Part shown: piece after piece, positions 35,384 to 44,756 of the stretch
How the letters are laid out: each line of letters opens with the position of its first letter
How positions within the stretch are numbered: the first letter of the stretch is position 1
DNA from: Cryobacterium ruanii
GTDB taxonomy: Bacteria; Actinomycetota; Actinomycetes; Actinomycetales; Microbacteriaceae
DNA length: 64,000 nt
Direction: 5' to 3'
Assembly (NCBI RefSeq): GCF_004404055.1
Contig: NZ_SOHK01000017.1
Location: forward strand, 310,001 to 374,000
Notes under the pieces: generated by a model
The model's database searches: none
Told to the model about the DNA's origin: nothing
Seen by the model: the letters and a program-made list of their open reading frames with translations, nothing else
Made by a program: the position numbers and the translations under genes

Positions 35384-35845
35384 CTAACTGGTGCCGCCGG
35401 GCGGGCCGATCGTGAGCAGGGTGGCCATGATCGTCACCAGGGCGATCGCCATGATGCCGGCCAGCACGACCGGACGAGCCAGCATCCAGCGGAGCAGGGC
35501 GCTCACCGGCGTGTGATCGCGGGGATCGTCGGTGCGGGTGTGACGCCAGCCGCCGATGAGCAGTCCGTTCTTCTCGAGTCCACGGTTGAGGGGGACAGTG
35601 GCGAACGGAACGATCGCGGTGGCCATCGCGATCGAGGTGAGCCGCAAATCCCAGTGCTGGTTCACGCCGACCAACAGCGCAGTGAGGCCGAAGGCGATGA
35701 AGACCAGGCCGTGCAGAAACCCGCCGACCTGCACCCCGATCTCGCCGACCGCGAACCCGTATTTCATGAGCATCCCGGCGATCAAAAGCACCCAGGTGAT
35801 GGTTTCGGCTATGGCAACGGAGCGAAACAGCAGGCGCGGGGTCAT
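35384..35845 (-). CDS. DUF3817 family membrane protein
   Basis: A 153-residue integral membrane protein with about four helices, resembling the DUF3817/YdzA family: LLFRSVAIAETITWVLLIAGMLMKYG, GFLHGLVFIAFGLTALLVG, FATVPLNRGLEKNGLL and a C-terminal helix. The function of this family is unknown. I start at ATG 35845; the longer form would need a TTG at 35857. It is convergent with the phosphonate operon and lies upstream of purQ on no shared transcript signal I can see. Confidence 0.8.
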   Translation of the reverse strand: MTPRLLFRSVAIAETITWVLLIAGMLMKYGFAVGEIGVQVGGFLHGLVFIAFGLTALLVGVNQHWDLRLTSIAMATAIVPFATVPLNRGLEKNGLLIGGWRHTRTDDPRDHTPVSALLRWMLARPVVLAGIMAIALVTIMATLLTIGPPGGTS

Positions 35846-35932
35846 GGTGACTTTCAACTCATGGCGGGCAGGAGGCTCTTATCGTCGCAGTGATACCTGA
35901 ACAGCCCCTGTCGCCGCCGTCCCGAGCGCCAG

Positions 35933-36631
35933 CTACACTCCGACGAGCGACCGGGCGATGACCGAGGTGAAAAAGGTGAGGCCGTCGACGCCGCTCGCCA
36001 TGGCATCGTCGGTGTCGGGGCCGAAGCCGGCCTCGACGGCGTGCTCGGGGTGCGGCATGAGGCCGACAACATTGCCACGCGCGTTGGTGACGCCGGCGAT
36101 GTCGTTCAGTGACCCGTTCGGGTTGCCTCCGATGTAGCGGGCCACGATTCGGCCCTCACCCTCGAGCGCCTTGAGGGTCTCGGATGATGCCATGAACGAG
36201 CCCTCGCCGTTCTTGAGCGGAATGACGATCTCGGCGTCAGCGGCGAACCCATTGGTCCAGTCGCTCGTGTTGTTCTCGATGCGCAGGCCCTGGTCGCGGC
36301 AGATGAAGCGGCCCTTGTCGTTCCGAATGAGCCCGCCGTCGAGCAGGTGGGCCTCGGTGAGCATCTGGAATCCGTTGCAGATGCCGAGCACGGGCATGCC
36401 CCGGTTCGCCGCGTCGATGACCTCGGTCATGATCGGCGAGAGGCTCGCGATGGCGCCGGCGCGCAGGTAGTCGCCGTAGCTGAACCCGCCGGGCAGCACG
36501 AGGGCATCGACACCATGCAGGTCGTGGTCGCCGTGCCAGAGGGCTACGGCGTCGGCGCCAGCAAGGCGGATCGCGCGCGCGGCGTCGCGATCGTCGAGCG
36601 AGCCGGGAAAGGTGACGACGCCGATGCGCAT
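35933..36631 (-). CDS. purQ: phosphoribosylformylglycinamidine synthase subunit PurQ (glutaminase)
   Basis: Class I glutamine amidotransferase subunit, 232 residues, feeding ammonia to PurL for FGAM synthesis. The nucleophile elbow is [11 protein letters not shown] with the catalytic Cys, and the His-Glu pair is in [18 protein letters not shown] at the N-terminus and [15 protein letters not shown] are typical. The ATG at 36631 overlaps the purS stop by one base, so purS-purQ is a coupled operon. Its partner purL lies at 18.7 kb on the same strand. Confidence 0.95.
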   Translation of the reverse strand: MRIGVVTFPGSLDDRDAARAIRLAGADAVALWHGDHDLHGVDALVLPGGFSYGDYLRAGAIASLSPIMTEVIDAANRGMPVLGICNGFQMLTEAHLLDGGLIRNDKGRFICRDQGLRIENNTSDWTNGFAADAEIVIPLKNGEGSFMASSETLKALEGEGRIVARYIGGNPNGSLNDIAGVTNARGNVVGLMPHPEHAVEAGFGPDTDDAMASGVDGLTFFTSVIARSLVGV

Positions 36632-36915
36632 CAGGCGACCGCTGACGAGGGAGCGCTTTGCACGTGGATGCCGACGACATCCTCGATCACGGAGTTCGAC
36701 AGCACGGTGTCGGCGAGCTCGCGCACGGCGGCGAGGGTCGCGGCATCCGCTTCACCGTCGATGGAGATCTCGAAGCGCTTGCCGACGCGCACGCCGGTGA
36801 CGTTTGCCAGCGCTGACTGGGTCTGAGAGAGGCGCCCGAGGGCGCCGGCGACGGCCTTGCCCTGTGGGTCAAGCAACTCGGCCTTGGGCATTACTTCGAC
36901 GACGATCGTTGGCAC
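36631..36915 (-). CDS. purS: phosphoribosylformylglycinamidine synthase subunit PurS
   Basis: Small structural subunit, 94 residues, that bridges PurL and PurQ and helps pass ammonia. Family signs are [17 protein letters not shown] at the N-terminus and the [16 protein letters not shown] strand region. The start is GTG at 36915 with GGAG upstream at normal spacing. It is the first gene of the purS-purQ pair. Confidence 0.92.
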   Translation of the reverse strand: MPTIVVEVMPKAELLDPQGKAVAGALGRLSQTQSALANVTGVRVGKRFEISIDGEADAATLAAVRELADTVLSNSVIEDVVGIHVQSAPSSAVA

Positions 36916-36999
36916 AGGGCACTCCGCATACAGTCTGGGGCTTATAGTCGTGGCAAATCACTCTAATTCTACAGGCCGGGCCCGCCCCGGCCCGCCGTT

Positions 37000-38292
37000 C
37001 TACCGGCGCACGCCGTTCTGGCCGAGCAGGATGCCGCGAAGCACGTCGCGTACGGCGGCCACACCGTCGTAGGTCTCGACGAAGCTCGTGCTGAGCGGGG
37101 CGAGGCCCAGCCGCAGCCCGTTGGGGCTGCGAAAATCGGGAATCACGTCGTTGTCCCACAGAATCTTCGTGACCTGGCGCATGAGCGGATGATTGATGGT
37201 CACATGACCGCCGCGATGGGTCTGCTCCCGCGGGGAGGCCACGGTGACCCCTGTCGGCGCGAGCCACTCATCGACGAGGGTGATCGCGAACTCGGTCAGC
37301 GCGACCGATTTGGCGCGCACCGACTCGATCGTTGCTTCGCCCAGCATGGCGATCGTGTCCTGCATGGCGAGCATGCCCAGCACGGCGGGCGTGCCGCTCA
37401 TGAAACGACGGATGCCCGTGGCCGGCCGATACCCCGGCCCCATCTCGAAAATGGCCTGAGAACCCATCCACCCCTGGATCGGCTGGGTCAGCACGCCCTG
37501 CAGGTCGCTTTTCACATAGCCGAACGCCGGGGCGCCCGGCCCGCCACTCAGGTATTTGTAGGAGCAGCCGACCGCTAGGTCAACGTCGCACCGGTCGAGT
37601 TCGACCGGAACCGACCCGACCGAATGGCTGAGGTCCCAGAACACGAGGGCATCGTGCTCGTGGGCGACAGCGGTGATGGCCTGCATGTCGGCGAGGTAGC
37701 CGGAGCGATACGCCACGTGGCTCAGCAGCACGAGGGACGTCTGCGGGCCTACCACCTGGCGCACCTGCTCGGCGGTCACTCCGCCCTCGGTGTCCGAGTC
37801 GATCCAGCGCAGCGTCAGGCCGCGCTCGCGCGCGATGCCCTCGAGGATGTACCGGTCAGTGGGAAAATTGTCGCTGTCAAGCACGATCTCGGTGCGGTGC
37901 GGGCGGGAATCCACGGCGGCGCGGGCCAGCTTGTAGAGCAGCACGCTGGTGGAATCGCCGACGAAAACCTGGCCCGGAGCGGCGCCGAGGCAGGCGCGGC
38001 CGAGGTCGTCGCCGATCTGCAGCGGCAGCTCCATCCACTGCTCGTCCCAGCCGCGAATGAGTCGGGTGCCCCAGTCGTGTTGCAGAAAGTCGGCGATGCG
38101 ATCGGCGCTCGCCCGCAGCGGGCGGCCGAGCGAGTTGCCGTCGAGGTAGGCGCGCGGGTTGGCCGTGTCGGTGTCGGCGTCGGTGCCGAGGAACCGGCCG
38201 CGATAGTGGGCCAGACCGTCGATGCGGTCCATCCGACGGGCAAACGCGAGGTGGGCGTCGAGGCCGGTGCTGCCGTTCAGAGTGGGCGTCAT
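37000..38292 (-). CDS. kynU: kynureninase
   Basis: PLP enzyme cleaving kynurenine to anthranilate and alanine, 430 residues, the usual size. The cofactor Lys is Lys246 in GCSYKYLSGGPG; the substrate-binding DGNSLGRPL, TEIVLDSDNFPTD and the FWDLSHSVGS stretch are present. It is the last gene of the operon kynA-amidohydrolase-kynU, and its ATG overlaps the amidohydrolase stop by four bases. Together these genes should degrade tryptophan to anthranilate. No anthranilate-degrading or kynurenine 3-monooxygenase genes are in the window. Confidence 0.93.
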   Translation of the reverse strand: MTPTLNGSTGLDAHLAFARRMDRIDGLAHYRGRFLGTDADTDTANPRAYLDGNSLGRPLRASADRIADFLQHDWGTRLIRGWDEQWMELPLQIGDDLGRACLGAAPGQVFVGDSTSVLLYKLARAAVDSRPHRTEIVLDSDNFPTDRYILEGIARERGLTLRWIDSDTEGGVTAEQVRQVVGPQTSLVLLSHVAYRSGYLADMQAITAVAHEHDALVFWDLSHSVGSVPVELDRCDVDLAVGCSYKYLSGGPGAPAFGYVKSDLQGVLTQPIQGWMGSQAIFEMGPGYRPATGIRRFMSGTPAVLGMLAMQDTIAMLGEATIESVRAKSVALTEFAITLVDEWLAPTGVTVASPREQTHRGGHVTINHPLMRQVTKILWDNDVIPDFRSPNGLRLGLAPLSTSFVETYDGVAAVRDVLRGILLGQNGVRR

Positions 38293-39188
38293 GCGAGTAC
38301 CTCGAGTTCGGGGCGGGTGAGGGCGCGAGCGGCGATGAGCCAGCCGGCGAAGTCGCCGGGGTCATGCGGTCGTTCGCCCGGGATAAAGGTAACCCGGGTA
38401 TCGGACAAAACCAGTCCAAGCGGTGTCGGAGAGCAGAGAGCCGCCAGTATGTCGTCGGGGGTCAGGCCGGCGCCGAGCAGCGCCACGATTTCGCGGTGGT
38501 TGACTCCGAGGTTCAGCGGCCCGTTGCCGAGGTCGGTACCGTACAAAACCATGCCGCCGGCAGCATGGAATCGACGCAGATTATCGCTCGCAATCTCGAA
38601 TGCCAGGGTGTGGGAACCCCAGCCGTGAATGTCGAGTGTGCTGATCCACGTCATGCGGGTGGCCATCGCGGTCACCAGGTCGTCGGCGAGGCGTTCCGAG
38701 AACGGGGTGTGAGCGAACGCGTCAACACCGGCTGCAAACGCACGATCGGCCTGTCCGGCCCCCTCGGTGTGTGCCACGACCGGCAGCCTCAGTGCGTGTG
38801 CCCTGTCGACAACGGCAGCCAGGGCCTCGGTGCTGAGCACCGGTCCGGCCACCGAGTTCAGCATGACCTTCAGAACGGATGCCCCGGCCGCGACCTGCAG
38901 ATCCACCGCGCTGGCGGCATCCGCGGCTGTTGCAACCGTGCAGCTCCACCCGGGTTCCGCCCAGCCGGTTCGGCTCGGGTAGCCTCCCGGAGCGGTCACG
39001 AACTGGTGCGCGTATGCCAGATCGGGCATAGATGTGCGTAGGCCGTCGGGCAGCGAGCCACCGAGGTCGAGCACCCGGGCGATGCCGCCGCCGGGTAGGC
39101 GGCGTGGATCGATCAGGGTGAGGTGCACGTGCGCGTCAAGAAAGCCCGGATAGACGGCGCCGCGATCGTGAAGGAAGTGGATGCTCAC
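38289..39188 (-). CDS. amidohydrolase in the kynurenine operon, candidate formylkynurenine deformylase
   Basis: Metal-dependent amidohydrolase, 299 residues. A full binuclear ligand set is visible: His20 and His22 (DAHVHL), Lys107 (VLKVML, likely carboxylated), His140 (VVAHTEG), His160 (FAHTPF) and Asp219 (YGTDLGNG). It sits between tryptophan dioxygenase and kynureninase, exactly where N-formylkynurenine must be deformylated, and no KynB-type formamidase is seen nearby. A replacement formamidase is therefore plausible but unproven. The GTG at 39188 overlaps the kynA stop as GTGA, showing coupling; the longer open frame upstream only overlaps kynA. Confidence 0.78.
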   Translation of the reverse strand: MSIHFLHDRGAVYPGFLDAHVHLTLIDPRRLPGGGIARVLDLGGSLPDGLRTSMPDLAYAHQFVTAPGGYPSRTGWAEPGWSCTVATAADAASAVDLQVAAGASVLKVMLNSVAGPVLSTEALAAVVDRAHALRLPVVAHTEGAGQADRAFAAGVDAFAHTPFSERLADDLVTAMATRMTWISTLDIHGWGSHTLAFEIASDNLRRFHAAGGMVLYGTDLGNGPLNLGVNHREIVALLGAGLTPDDILAALCSPTPLGLVLSDTRVTFIPGERPHDPGDFAGWLIAARALTRPELEVLA

Positions 39189-40039
39189 GTGCCGATCTCC
39201 GTGCGCACCGCGAACAACTCCGGAAAGAAGGTGAGCTCGAGCGCTTTTTGCAGAAAAGCCGCGCCGCTCGACCCGCCAGTGCCGTGCTTCATGCCGATGA
39301 TGCGCTGCACGGTCTTGAGGTGTCGAAAACGCCACAGTTGGAAGTTGTCCTCGAGGTCGACGAGTTCCTCACAGGCCTCGTACGCGGCCCAGTGCTCGCT
39401 GGCATTCTCATATATTCCCCGAAAAGTATGCACGAGCTCACGGTGGAACGTCCAGGCTTCGGTCACGTCACGCTCTAGTACTTCGGCCGGGATATCGAAG
39501 CCGGCCCGGTGCAGGTAACGCAGGAACTCGTCGTAGAGGCTGGGCGCTTCGAAGGTGGCAGTCAGCAACGCGTGGGCGGAGGCATCCGCTTCGAAGACGG
39601 TCAGCATGCGGCGGTTCTTGTTACCGAGCGCAAACTCGACCGCACGGTACTGATACGACTGGAAGCCGCTGGAATTGCCCAGAAAGTGCCGAAACTGGGC
39701 GTACTCGGTGGGGGTGAGGGTTGCAAGAACCGACCATTGCTCAGTGAGGGTGCGCTGGATGTGCTTGACCCGGGCGATGCCCTTGAGGGCGGGCGCGAGC
39801 TGGTCCCGACGCAGGGCCTCGACGGCCGCCTGCAGCTCGTGCAGCACGAGCTTGAGCCAGAGTTCGGTGGTCTGGTGCTGGATGATGAACAGAAGCTCGT
39901 CGTGGTGTTGCGGAACACTGACCGGTTTTTGAGCGTCGAGGAGGGTGGGCAGGTCGAGGTAGGCCCCGTAGCTCATCTTCTCGTGAAAATCGGTGACGAT
40001 CTCGGGGTCGAACTCACGGGTGTTGTTTTTGAGGGTCAT
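39185..40039 (-). CDS. kynA: tryptophan 2,3-dioxygenase
   Basis: Heme enzyme opening the indole ring of tryptophan with O2 to N-formylkynurenine, 284 residues. MSYGAYLDLPTLLDAQKP, HHDELLFIIQHQTTELWLKL (substrate carboxylate and indole contacts), SGFQSYQYRAVEFALG and MKHGTGGSSGAAFLQ are signature segments. The ATG at 40039 is chosen because the family N-terminus starts there. It heads an operon with an amidohydrolase and kynU and is divergent from a TetR gene that may repress it. Confidence 0.94.
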   Translation of the reverse strand: MTLKNNTREFDPEIVTDFHEKMSYGAYLDLPTLLDAQKPVSVPQHHDELLFIIQHQTTELWLKLVLHELQAAVEALRRDQLAPALKGIARVKHIQRTLTEQWSVLATLTPTEYAQFRHFLGNSSGFQSYQYRAVEFALGNKNRRMLTVFEADASAHALLTATFEAPSLYDEFLRYLHRAGFDIPAEVLERDVTEAWTFHRELVHTFRGIYENASEHWAAYEACEELVDLEDNFQLWRFRHLKTVQRIIGMKHGTGGSSGAAFLQKALELTFFPELFAVRTEIGT

Positions 40040-40135
40040 CGGGTTCCGTTCGGCTTGTTCAAATTGTGCGCAGGTTGCTGCTGCCGGCGCAACACCGGAG
40101 CGAACCAGACAGGTCAAAGTTCTAGACTGGAACCT

Positions 40136-40867
40136 ATGACCCCGCCGACCCGAAAGCCCCAGGATGGCGTGCCGACTCCGACTGTGCCCCAGAGCGTACC
40201 CGAAAGGTCCGCATCGGTGCCGCCCCGCCGCCGCGACGCCCGGCTCAACCGGGACCGCCTTATCGTCAGCGCTCGCACGCTGCTCGCGCAGCACGGCGTC
40301 GATGCCTCATTCGAGGCGATCGCGCGCCAGGCCGAGGTTGGCGTGGCCACGCTGTATCGAAACTTTCCCACCCGGGACGACCTCGTGCGCGCGCTCTACG
40401 ACCTCGCGCTCGCGCAGCTGTACGCCGTGCGCGGTGAGATCGAGGCCGCGCCCACCCCATGGGACGCGCTCGTCGTATACACCGAACGGGTCGCCGAATG
40501 GCTCGTCGCTGACCCGTCGCTGCCGCCGATCCTGCGCCGCATGGACCAGCTGGACCCGTCGGCCCGGCCCGCGGCGGAGTTCGATGGTTTCATCGCGAAC
40601 CTCGTGGCCCGGGCGAAGAAAGACGGCACGCTGCGCCGCGACGTCGACGCGGTGGACCTCGCCGTGCTCGTTACCATGATTGGGTCGCTCGGCAGCCTCG
40701 GCGACGGGTACGCCGGCCAGTGGCGTCGCCAGCTCTGGATCGTGCTCGATGGCTTGCGGGCCGCTGACGCGCCCCGGCCCAAACTGCCCGGCCGCCCGCT
40801 CGAGGTCAAGGACTACCAGGCCACCGTGCACGGCCTCACCCGCCGGGCGGCCCGCGCCGCCCGTTGA
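40136..40867 (+). CDS. TetR-family transcriptional regulator
   Basis: TetR-type repressor, 243 residues. The helix-turn-helix domain (about residues 38-85: RLIVSARTLLAQHGVDASFEAIARQAEVGVATLYRNFPTRDDL) is preceded by a basic, disordered extension, and the C-terminal ligand domain has WLVADPSLPPILRRMD. It is divergent from kynA with 96 bases between the starts, so it may control the kynurenine operon. The ATG at 40136 has TAGACT seven bases upstream, so it is probably leaderless. The inducer is unknown. Confidence 0.86.
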   Translation: MTPPTRKPQDGVPTPTVPQSVPERSASVPPRRRDARLNRDRLIVSARTLLAQHGVDASFEAIARQAEVGVATLYRNFPTRDDLVRALYDLALAQLYAVRGEIEAAPTPWDALVVYTERVAEWLVADPSLPPILRRMDQLDPSARPAAEFDGFIANLVARAKKDGTLRRDVDAVDLAVLVTMIGSLGSLGDGYAGQWRRQLWIVLDGLRAADAPRPKLPGRPLEVKDYQATVHGLTRRAARAAR

Positions 40868-40931
40868 GCCTTGGAGGGTGGCACAGGCCCGTCGGTGCTG
40901 CGTTGTGAAAGTCGCGACCGTGCAGCGCGGG

Positions 40932-41858
40932 TCAGGGCGCGTCGACGGCGTCGACAGCGGATGCTGCCGGCGCGGTGTGCGTGTTGTCCGCCGAGCGCAC
41001 CCGGATGCGGTTGGCCCACGGGTCGTCAAAGGCGAGGGTCTGCCCGTCGTGACGGGTATCGACTTTGAAGTGTGACATCCGCTCGTTGAGGGCACCCACG
41101 TCGTCGGTGCTCGGCACGATGATGCTGATTTCGCCAAGGCCCAGGGCCAGGCGGCGCTTGCCGCTTCCCGAGCTCTCCCAGGTGTTCATGGCCATGTGGT
41201 GGTGATAGCCGCCGGCCGAGACGAACAGGGCGGAGGGGCCGAAGTTCGCGGTCGCCTCGAAGCCAAGACGGTTCACGTAGAATTCGCGGGCGCTTGGGAC
41301 ATCGCCGACCGAGAGGTGCACGTGGCCGACGATGGCGTGGCCCGGCTTCGCGCCCGGTTCGGCCGACATATGCTCAGAAATGAATGCGTTCGGATCGAGG
41401 TAGAGCGAAGCCATGTCGACCTGGCCGTGGGTCCAGCTCCACGCGGTGCGATCGCGGTCCCAGTACAGCTCGATGCCGTTGCCCTCCGGGTCGGTGAAAT
41501 AGAAGGCCTGGCTGACCAGGTGATCGGCGCTGCCGGTGAATGTTCCGGGCGATTTCGTGCCGATCGAATACACGGCGGCGGCGAGGTCGGCCTGCGTGTC
41601 GAACAGGATGGCGGTGTGGTACAGCCCGGCCGAGCGCGGTTCGGCGGCCGCAAGCTCAGGCGCGTGCTGCAGGATCACGAGCGGGATCTTTCCGCGACCG
41701 AGCACGGCGACCGGCCCGTCGTGGCTGTGCAGCTCGAGGGTCACGATGTCGCGGTAGTAGGCGATCATGGCGTCGAGATTGCCCACGCGCAGAGTGACAG
41801 CACCCATTCCGGTATCGGCGGCCAGTAGGTCCTTCGCGGTCAGTGTCACAGCAGGCAC
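40932..41858 (-). CDS. two-domain VOC protein, extradiol dioxygenase-like
   Basis: Vicinal-oxygen-chelate protein, 308 residues with two repeated modules (about 18-130 and 165-285), similar to CatE-type catechol 2,3-dioxygenases. Candidate Fe ligands are the His in GLYHTAIL, the Glu in NGIELYWDRD and the His in VGHVHLSVGD. If active it would cleave an aromatic diol; it could also be a resistance or lyase-type VOC protein. The GTG at 41858 is the longest start. Closeness to the kynurenine genes invites a link to aromatic breakdown, but no evidence ties them. Confidence 0.78.
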   Translation of the reverse strand: MPAVTLTAKDLLAADTGMGAVTLRVGNLDAMIAYYRDIVTLELHSHDGPVAVLGRGKIPLVILQHAPELAAAEPRSAGLYHTAILFDTQADLAAAVYSIGTKSPGTFTGSADHLVSQAFYFTDPEGNGIELYWDRDRTAWSWTHGQVDMASLYLDPNAFISEHMSAEPGAKPGHAIVGHVHLSVGDVPSAREFYVNRLGFEATANFGPSALFVSAGGYHHHMAMNTWESSGSGKRRLALGLGEISIIVPSTDDVGALNERMSHFKVDTRHDGQTLAFDDPWANRIRVRSADNTHTAPAASAVDAVDAP

Positions 41859-41918
41859 AACTCGGGTTGCGCCTGGGCTATTCCGTGATCAACGGGCATC
41901 CGCTCCCTCGTTTGAGTT

Positions 41919-44126
41919 TCAGGCCCCGGTGAGGCGTTCGAGGAGTTCGCGGTAGCGGGCCGCGGTCTGTTCCACGATCTCGGTCGGCAGTTCCGGCGGT
42001 ATGCCGGCACCGTCCCAGTGTGCGGACAGCCAGTTGCGCACGATCTGCTTGTCGAAGCTTGCCATGCGGGTCTCCGGGGTGGTGCCGGTGCGCCAGACTT
42101 CGGCGTCCCAGTATCGGCTGGAGTCGCTCGTGAGTACCTCGTCGGCGAGCACGGTCACGCCGGTGTGCCGGTCGGCGCCGAACTCGAACTTGGTGTCGGC
42201 GAGAATGACGCCGGCCTGCTCGGCGATCGCCCCGGCGGTGGCAAACAGGGCCAGGGAAAGGTCGCGCAGCTCGGCGGCGATGGTCGGCCCGACGAGTTCG
42301 GCCGTGCGCGCGAACGAGATGTTCTCGTCGTGCTGGCCCATCGGCGCCTTCCAGGCCGGGGTGTAGATGGGTTCGGGCAGGCGGTCGCCGTTCTGCAGGC
42401 CGGCCGGCAACGCGATGCCGCAGACGGACTGGGTTTCGAGGTATTCCTTCCAGCCGCTGCCGGTGAGATAGCCGCGCACCACGCACTCGATCGGGTACAT
42501 GTCCAGGGTGCGGCAGAGCATAGTCCGGCCGGCGACGCTTGCGGGAACGACCTCGCGCACGGTGCTGCCGACCAGTTCGTGGTCGGCGACAAGGTGGTTG
42601 GGAACGTCGGTCAACCGGTCGAACCACCACAGGCTCAGCGTGGTGAGCAGCTCGCCCTTTCCCGGGATCCCGGGCTCGAGCACGTGGTCGAACGCGCTAA
42701 CGCGGTCGCTCGCGACCACGAGCACGCGGGATGCGGTCTGCAGGGATGGGGCATCCGTTGATGCGCTGGTCGGCGTCTCGATATAGAGGTCGCGCACCTT
42801 GCCCGAGTAGACGGGCGTCCACCCGTCGAGCGCGGCGACGGATGCGGAGGACTCGTGCTCAGAGGCGACGCGAGCGGCGATATCCGTTCGAAAGTGGGCG
42901 CCGGTGAGGGTGATCCGGCCGAGGGCGTCGTAGGCGCGGGCTCGGGCCTCGGCGAAGGAGTCGCCGACGGCGACGACGCTGAGCACCCGGCCGCCGGTCG
43001 ACACGAGGGTGCCGCCTTCGACCCGCGTCGCGGCGTGGGCGATCGTGATGCCGTCCACGGCCAGTGCGGCGTCGAGCCCGGTTATTTCGCGGCCCACGAG
43101 CGGGGTTTCCGGGTAGTTCTCGCTCGCGAGAACGACGGTGACGGCGACAGCGGGCGAAAAGACCGGGCGCGGCAGTGCGCCGAGTGCGCCGGTCGCGGCG
43201 GCAAGCAGCAGTCCCGACAACGGCGTGACCAGGCGCGGCAGCACGACCTGCGTCTCTGGATCTCCGAAGCGCGCGTTGAACTCGATGACGCGAATTCCGG
43301 CATCCGTTAATATGAGCCCGCAGTAGAGCAGCCCGACGAACGGGGTGCCCTCGGCGGCGAGCTGCCGCACGGTCGGCAGGGCGACAGTCTCGATGATCTC
43401 GTCGACGAACGCGTTCTCACTGCCGAACTCCGTGTCGAGCCAGGGCAATGGCGAGTACGCGCCCATGCCGCCGGTGTTGGGGCCGGCATCATGGTCGAGG
43501 GCGCGCTTGTAGTCCTGGGCGGGGGAGAGCGGCAGCACGTGCTCGCCGTCGCTGAGCAGAAAGAGCGAGATCTCCTGGCCGTCGAGGAATTCTTCGATCA
43601 GCACGCTGCCGTGTTCGAGCCAGTAGGTCGCGTGAATGATCGCGGCGTCGCGATCCGCGGTGACGAGCACGCCCTTGCCGGCGGCGAGGCCGTCGGCCTT
43701 GACGACGTAGGGGGCGCCGAAATCGTCGAGAGCCGTTTCGGCCTCGGCGAGGGTGCCGGCCCGCACTGCACGACCCGTGGGCACACCGGCCTCATCCATG
43801 ATGCGTTTGGCGAAGGTTTTGCTGCCCTCGAGTGCGGCGGCTGCCCGGTCGGGTCCGAAGACGGCGATTCCGCGGGCGCGCAGGGCGTCGGCGACGCCGG
43901 CCACGAGCGGGGCCTCTGGCCCGATTACGACGAGTTCGACGCTGTGCAGCAGCGCGTAGTCGGTTACGGCGACCGGGTCGTTTGGGTCGAGCGCCACGAC
44001 CGGCACCTCGGCGGCGATTCCCGCGTTGCCGGGGGCGCACTCGATGCCCGGCCGTGGCTGCTCACGAAGCAGCGCGGTGATGATGGCGTGCTCGCGGGCA
44101 CCGGAACCGAGGACCAGAATTTTCAC
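41919..44126 (-). CDS. purD-purC: PurD-PurC fusion: GAR synthetase and SAICAR synthetase
   Basis: One uninterrupted 735-residue frame holds two purine enzymes. Residues 1-420 are phosphoribosylamine-glycine ligase ([50 protein letters not shown]). Residues about 435-735 are SAICAR synthetase ([52 protein letters not shown]). A short Ala/Ser linker (about 421-434, near 42830-42866) joins them. The start is GTG 44126: TAGCCT stands six bases upstream and residues then match PurD; an ATG one codon earlier is possible. Steps 2 and 8 of the pathway would be made in equal amounts. Confidence 0.94.
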   Translation of the reverse strand: MKILVLGSGAREHAIITALLREQPRPGIECAPGNAGIAAEVPVVALDPNDPVAVTDYALLHSVELVVIGPEAPLVAGVADALRARGIAVFGPDRAAAALEGSKTFAKRIMDEAGVPTGRAVRAGTLAEAETALDDFGAPYVVKADGLAAGKGVLVTADRDAAIIHATYWLEHGSVLIEEFLDGQEISLFLLSDGEHVLPLSPAQDYKRALDHDAGPNTGGMGAYSPLPWLDTEFGSENAFVDEIIETVALPTVRQLAAEGTPFVGLLYCGLILTDAGIRVIEFNARFGDPETQVVLPRLVTPLSGLLLAAATGALGALPRPVFSPAVAVTVVLASENYPETPLVGREITGLDAALAVDGITIAHAATRVEGGTLVSTGGRVLSVVAVGDSFAEARARAYDALGRITLTGAHFRTDIAARVASEHESSASVAALDGWTPVYSGKVRDLYIETPTSASTDAPSLQTASRVLVVASDRVSAFDHVLEPGIPGKGELLTTLSLWWFDRLTDVPNHLVADHELVGSTVREVVPASVAGRTMLCRTLDMYPIECVVRGYLTGSGWKEYLETQSVCGIALPAGLQNGDRLPEPIYTPAWKAPMGQHDENISFARTAELVGPTIAAELRDLSLALFATAGAIAEQAGVILADTKFEFGADRHTGVTVLADEVLTSDSSRYWDAEVWRTGTTPETRMASFDKQIVRNWLSAHWDGAGIPPELPTEIVEQTAARYRELLERLTGA

Positions 44127-44178
44127 CATTTCAGGCTACCCGATGCCTCGGGCCCGGCCGATCGGGCAGACTGGAACC

Positions 44179-44556
44179 ATGGCACGAGCACGCATCGACG
44201 ACGCAGCCGGCCGGGTTGCGGTGCGGGCGGCCCTGGCCGCGCTCGCCGGCGGCACTCCCGCGAGCCGCGACATCCGTGCGCAAGCGGTGCGCTACACCCT
44301 GCAGCTGCTCGCCGAACAGGCCGAGGGCAACACCCTTGAGGTGCGCGTGCCCCCGTTCGGCGCCGTGCAGTGCGTCGCCGGGCCGCGTCACACCCGCGGT
44401 ACGCCGCCGAACGTCATCGAAACGGATGCCGCCACCTGGCTCGCGCTCGCCACCGGCGCCCTGCCCTGGGCGGATGGCCTCGCGAGCGGCGCCATCCACG
44501 CCTCCGGGGCCCGCGCGGACCTGAACGGCCACGTTCCGGTGCTGCCCCAGCCCTAG
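44179..44556 (+). CDS. sterol carrier (SCP2-like) family protein
   Basis: A 125-residue protein of the short actinobacterial sterol-carrier-like type: RYTLQLLAEQAEGNTLEVRVPPFGAVQCV, then TPPNVIETDAATWLALATGALPWADGLASGAIHASG, ending ADLNGHVPVLPQP. Such genes commonly neighbour purine genes in actinobacteria, but their role is unknown. It is divergent from purD-purC with 52 bases between starts. The ATG at 44179 has CAGACT exactly six bases upstream, so it is probably leaderless. Confidence 0.82.
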   Translation: MARARIDDAAGRVAVRAALAALAGGTPASRDIRAQAVRYTLQLLAEQAEGNTLEVRVPPFGAVQCVAGPRHTRGTPPNVIETDAATWLALATGALPWADGLASGAIHASGARADLNGHVPVLPQP

Positions 44557-44756
44557 CGTCGACCGAACTGCGGAGATATCGGGCAATTCCAGCGGAATGT
44601 GCCTGCGAGAACCCTTTTTTCATCTCCGTAGCGATGAATCCCTTCCGAGTAGGCAAGCGTGTCGGAGCAACCCCATGCGGTAACCGGGAAGTCACAGACC
44701 GGTCCTGTGGCGCTCCTAGCTTGAGCGGGACCGCAAATGAAACACAGGCCTGCTCA

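Noticed and set aside
39189..39335. An N-terminal extension of the amidohydrolase
   Set aside because: It lies inside kynA in another frame; the GTG at 39188 gives the usual GTGA coupling and the fold starts there.
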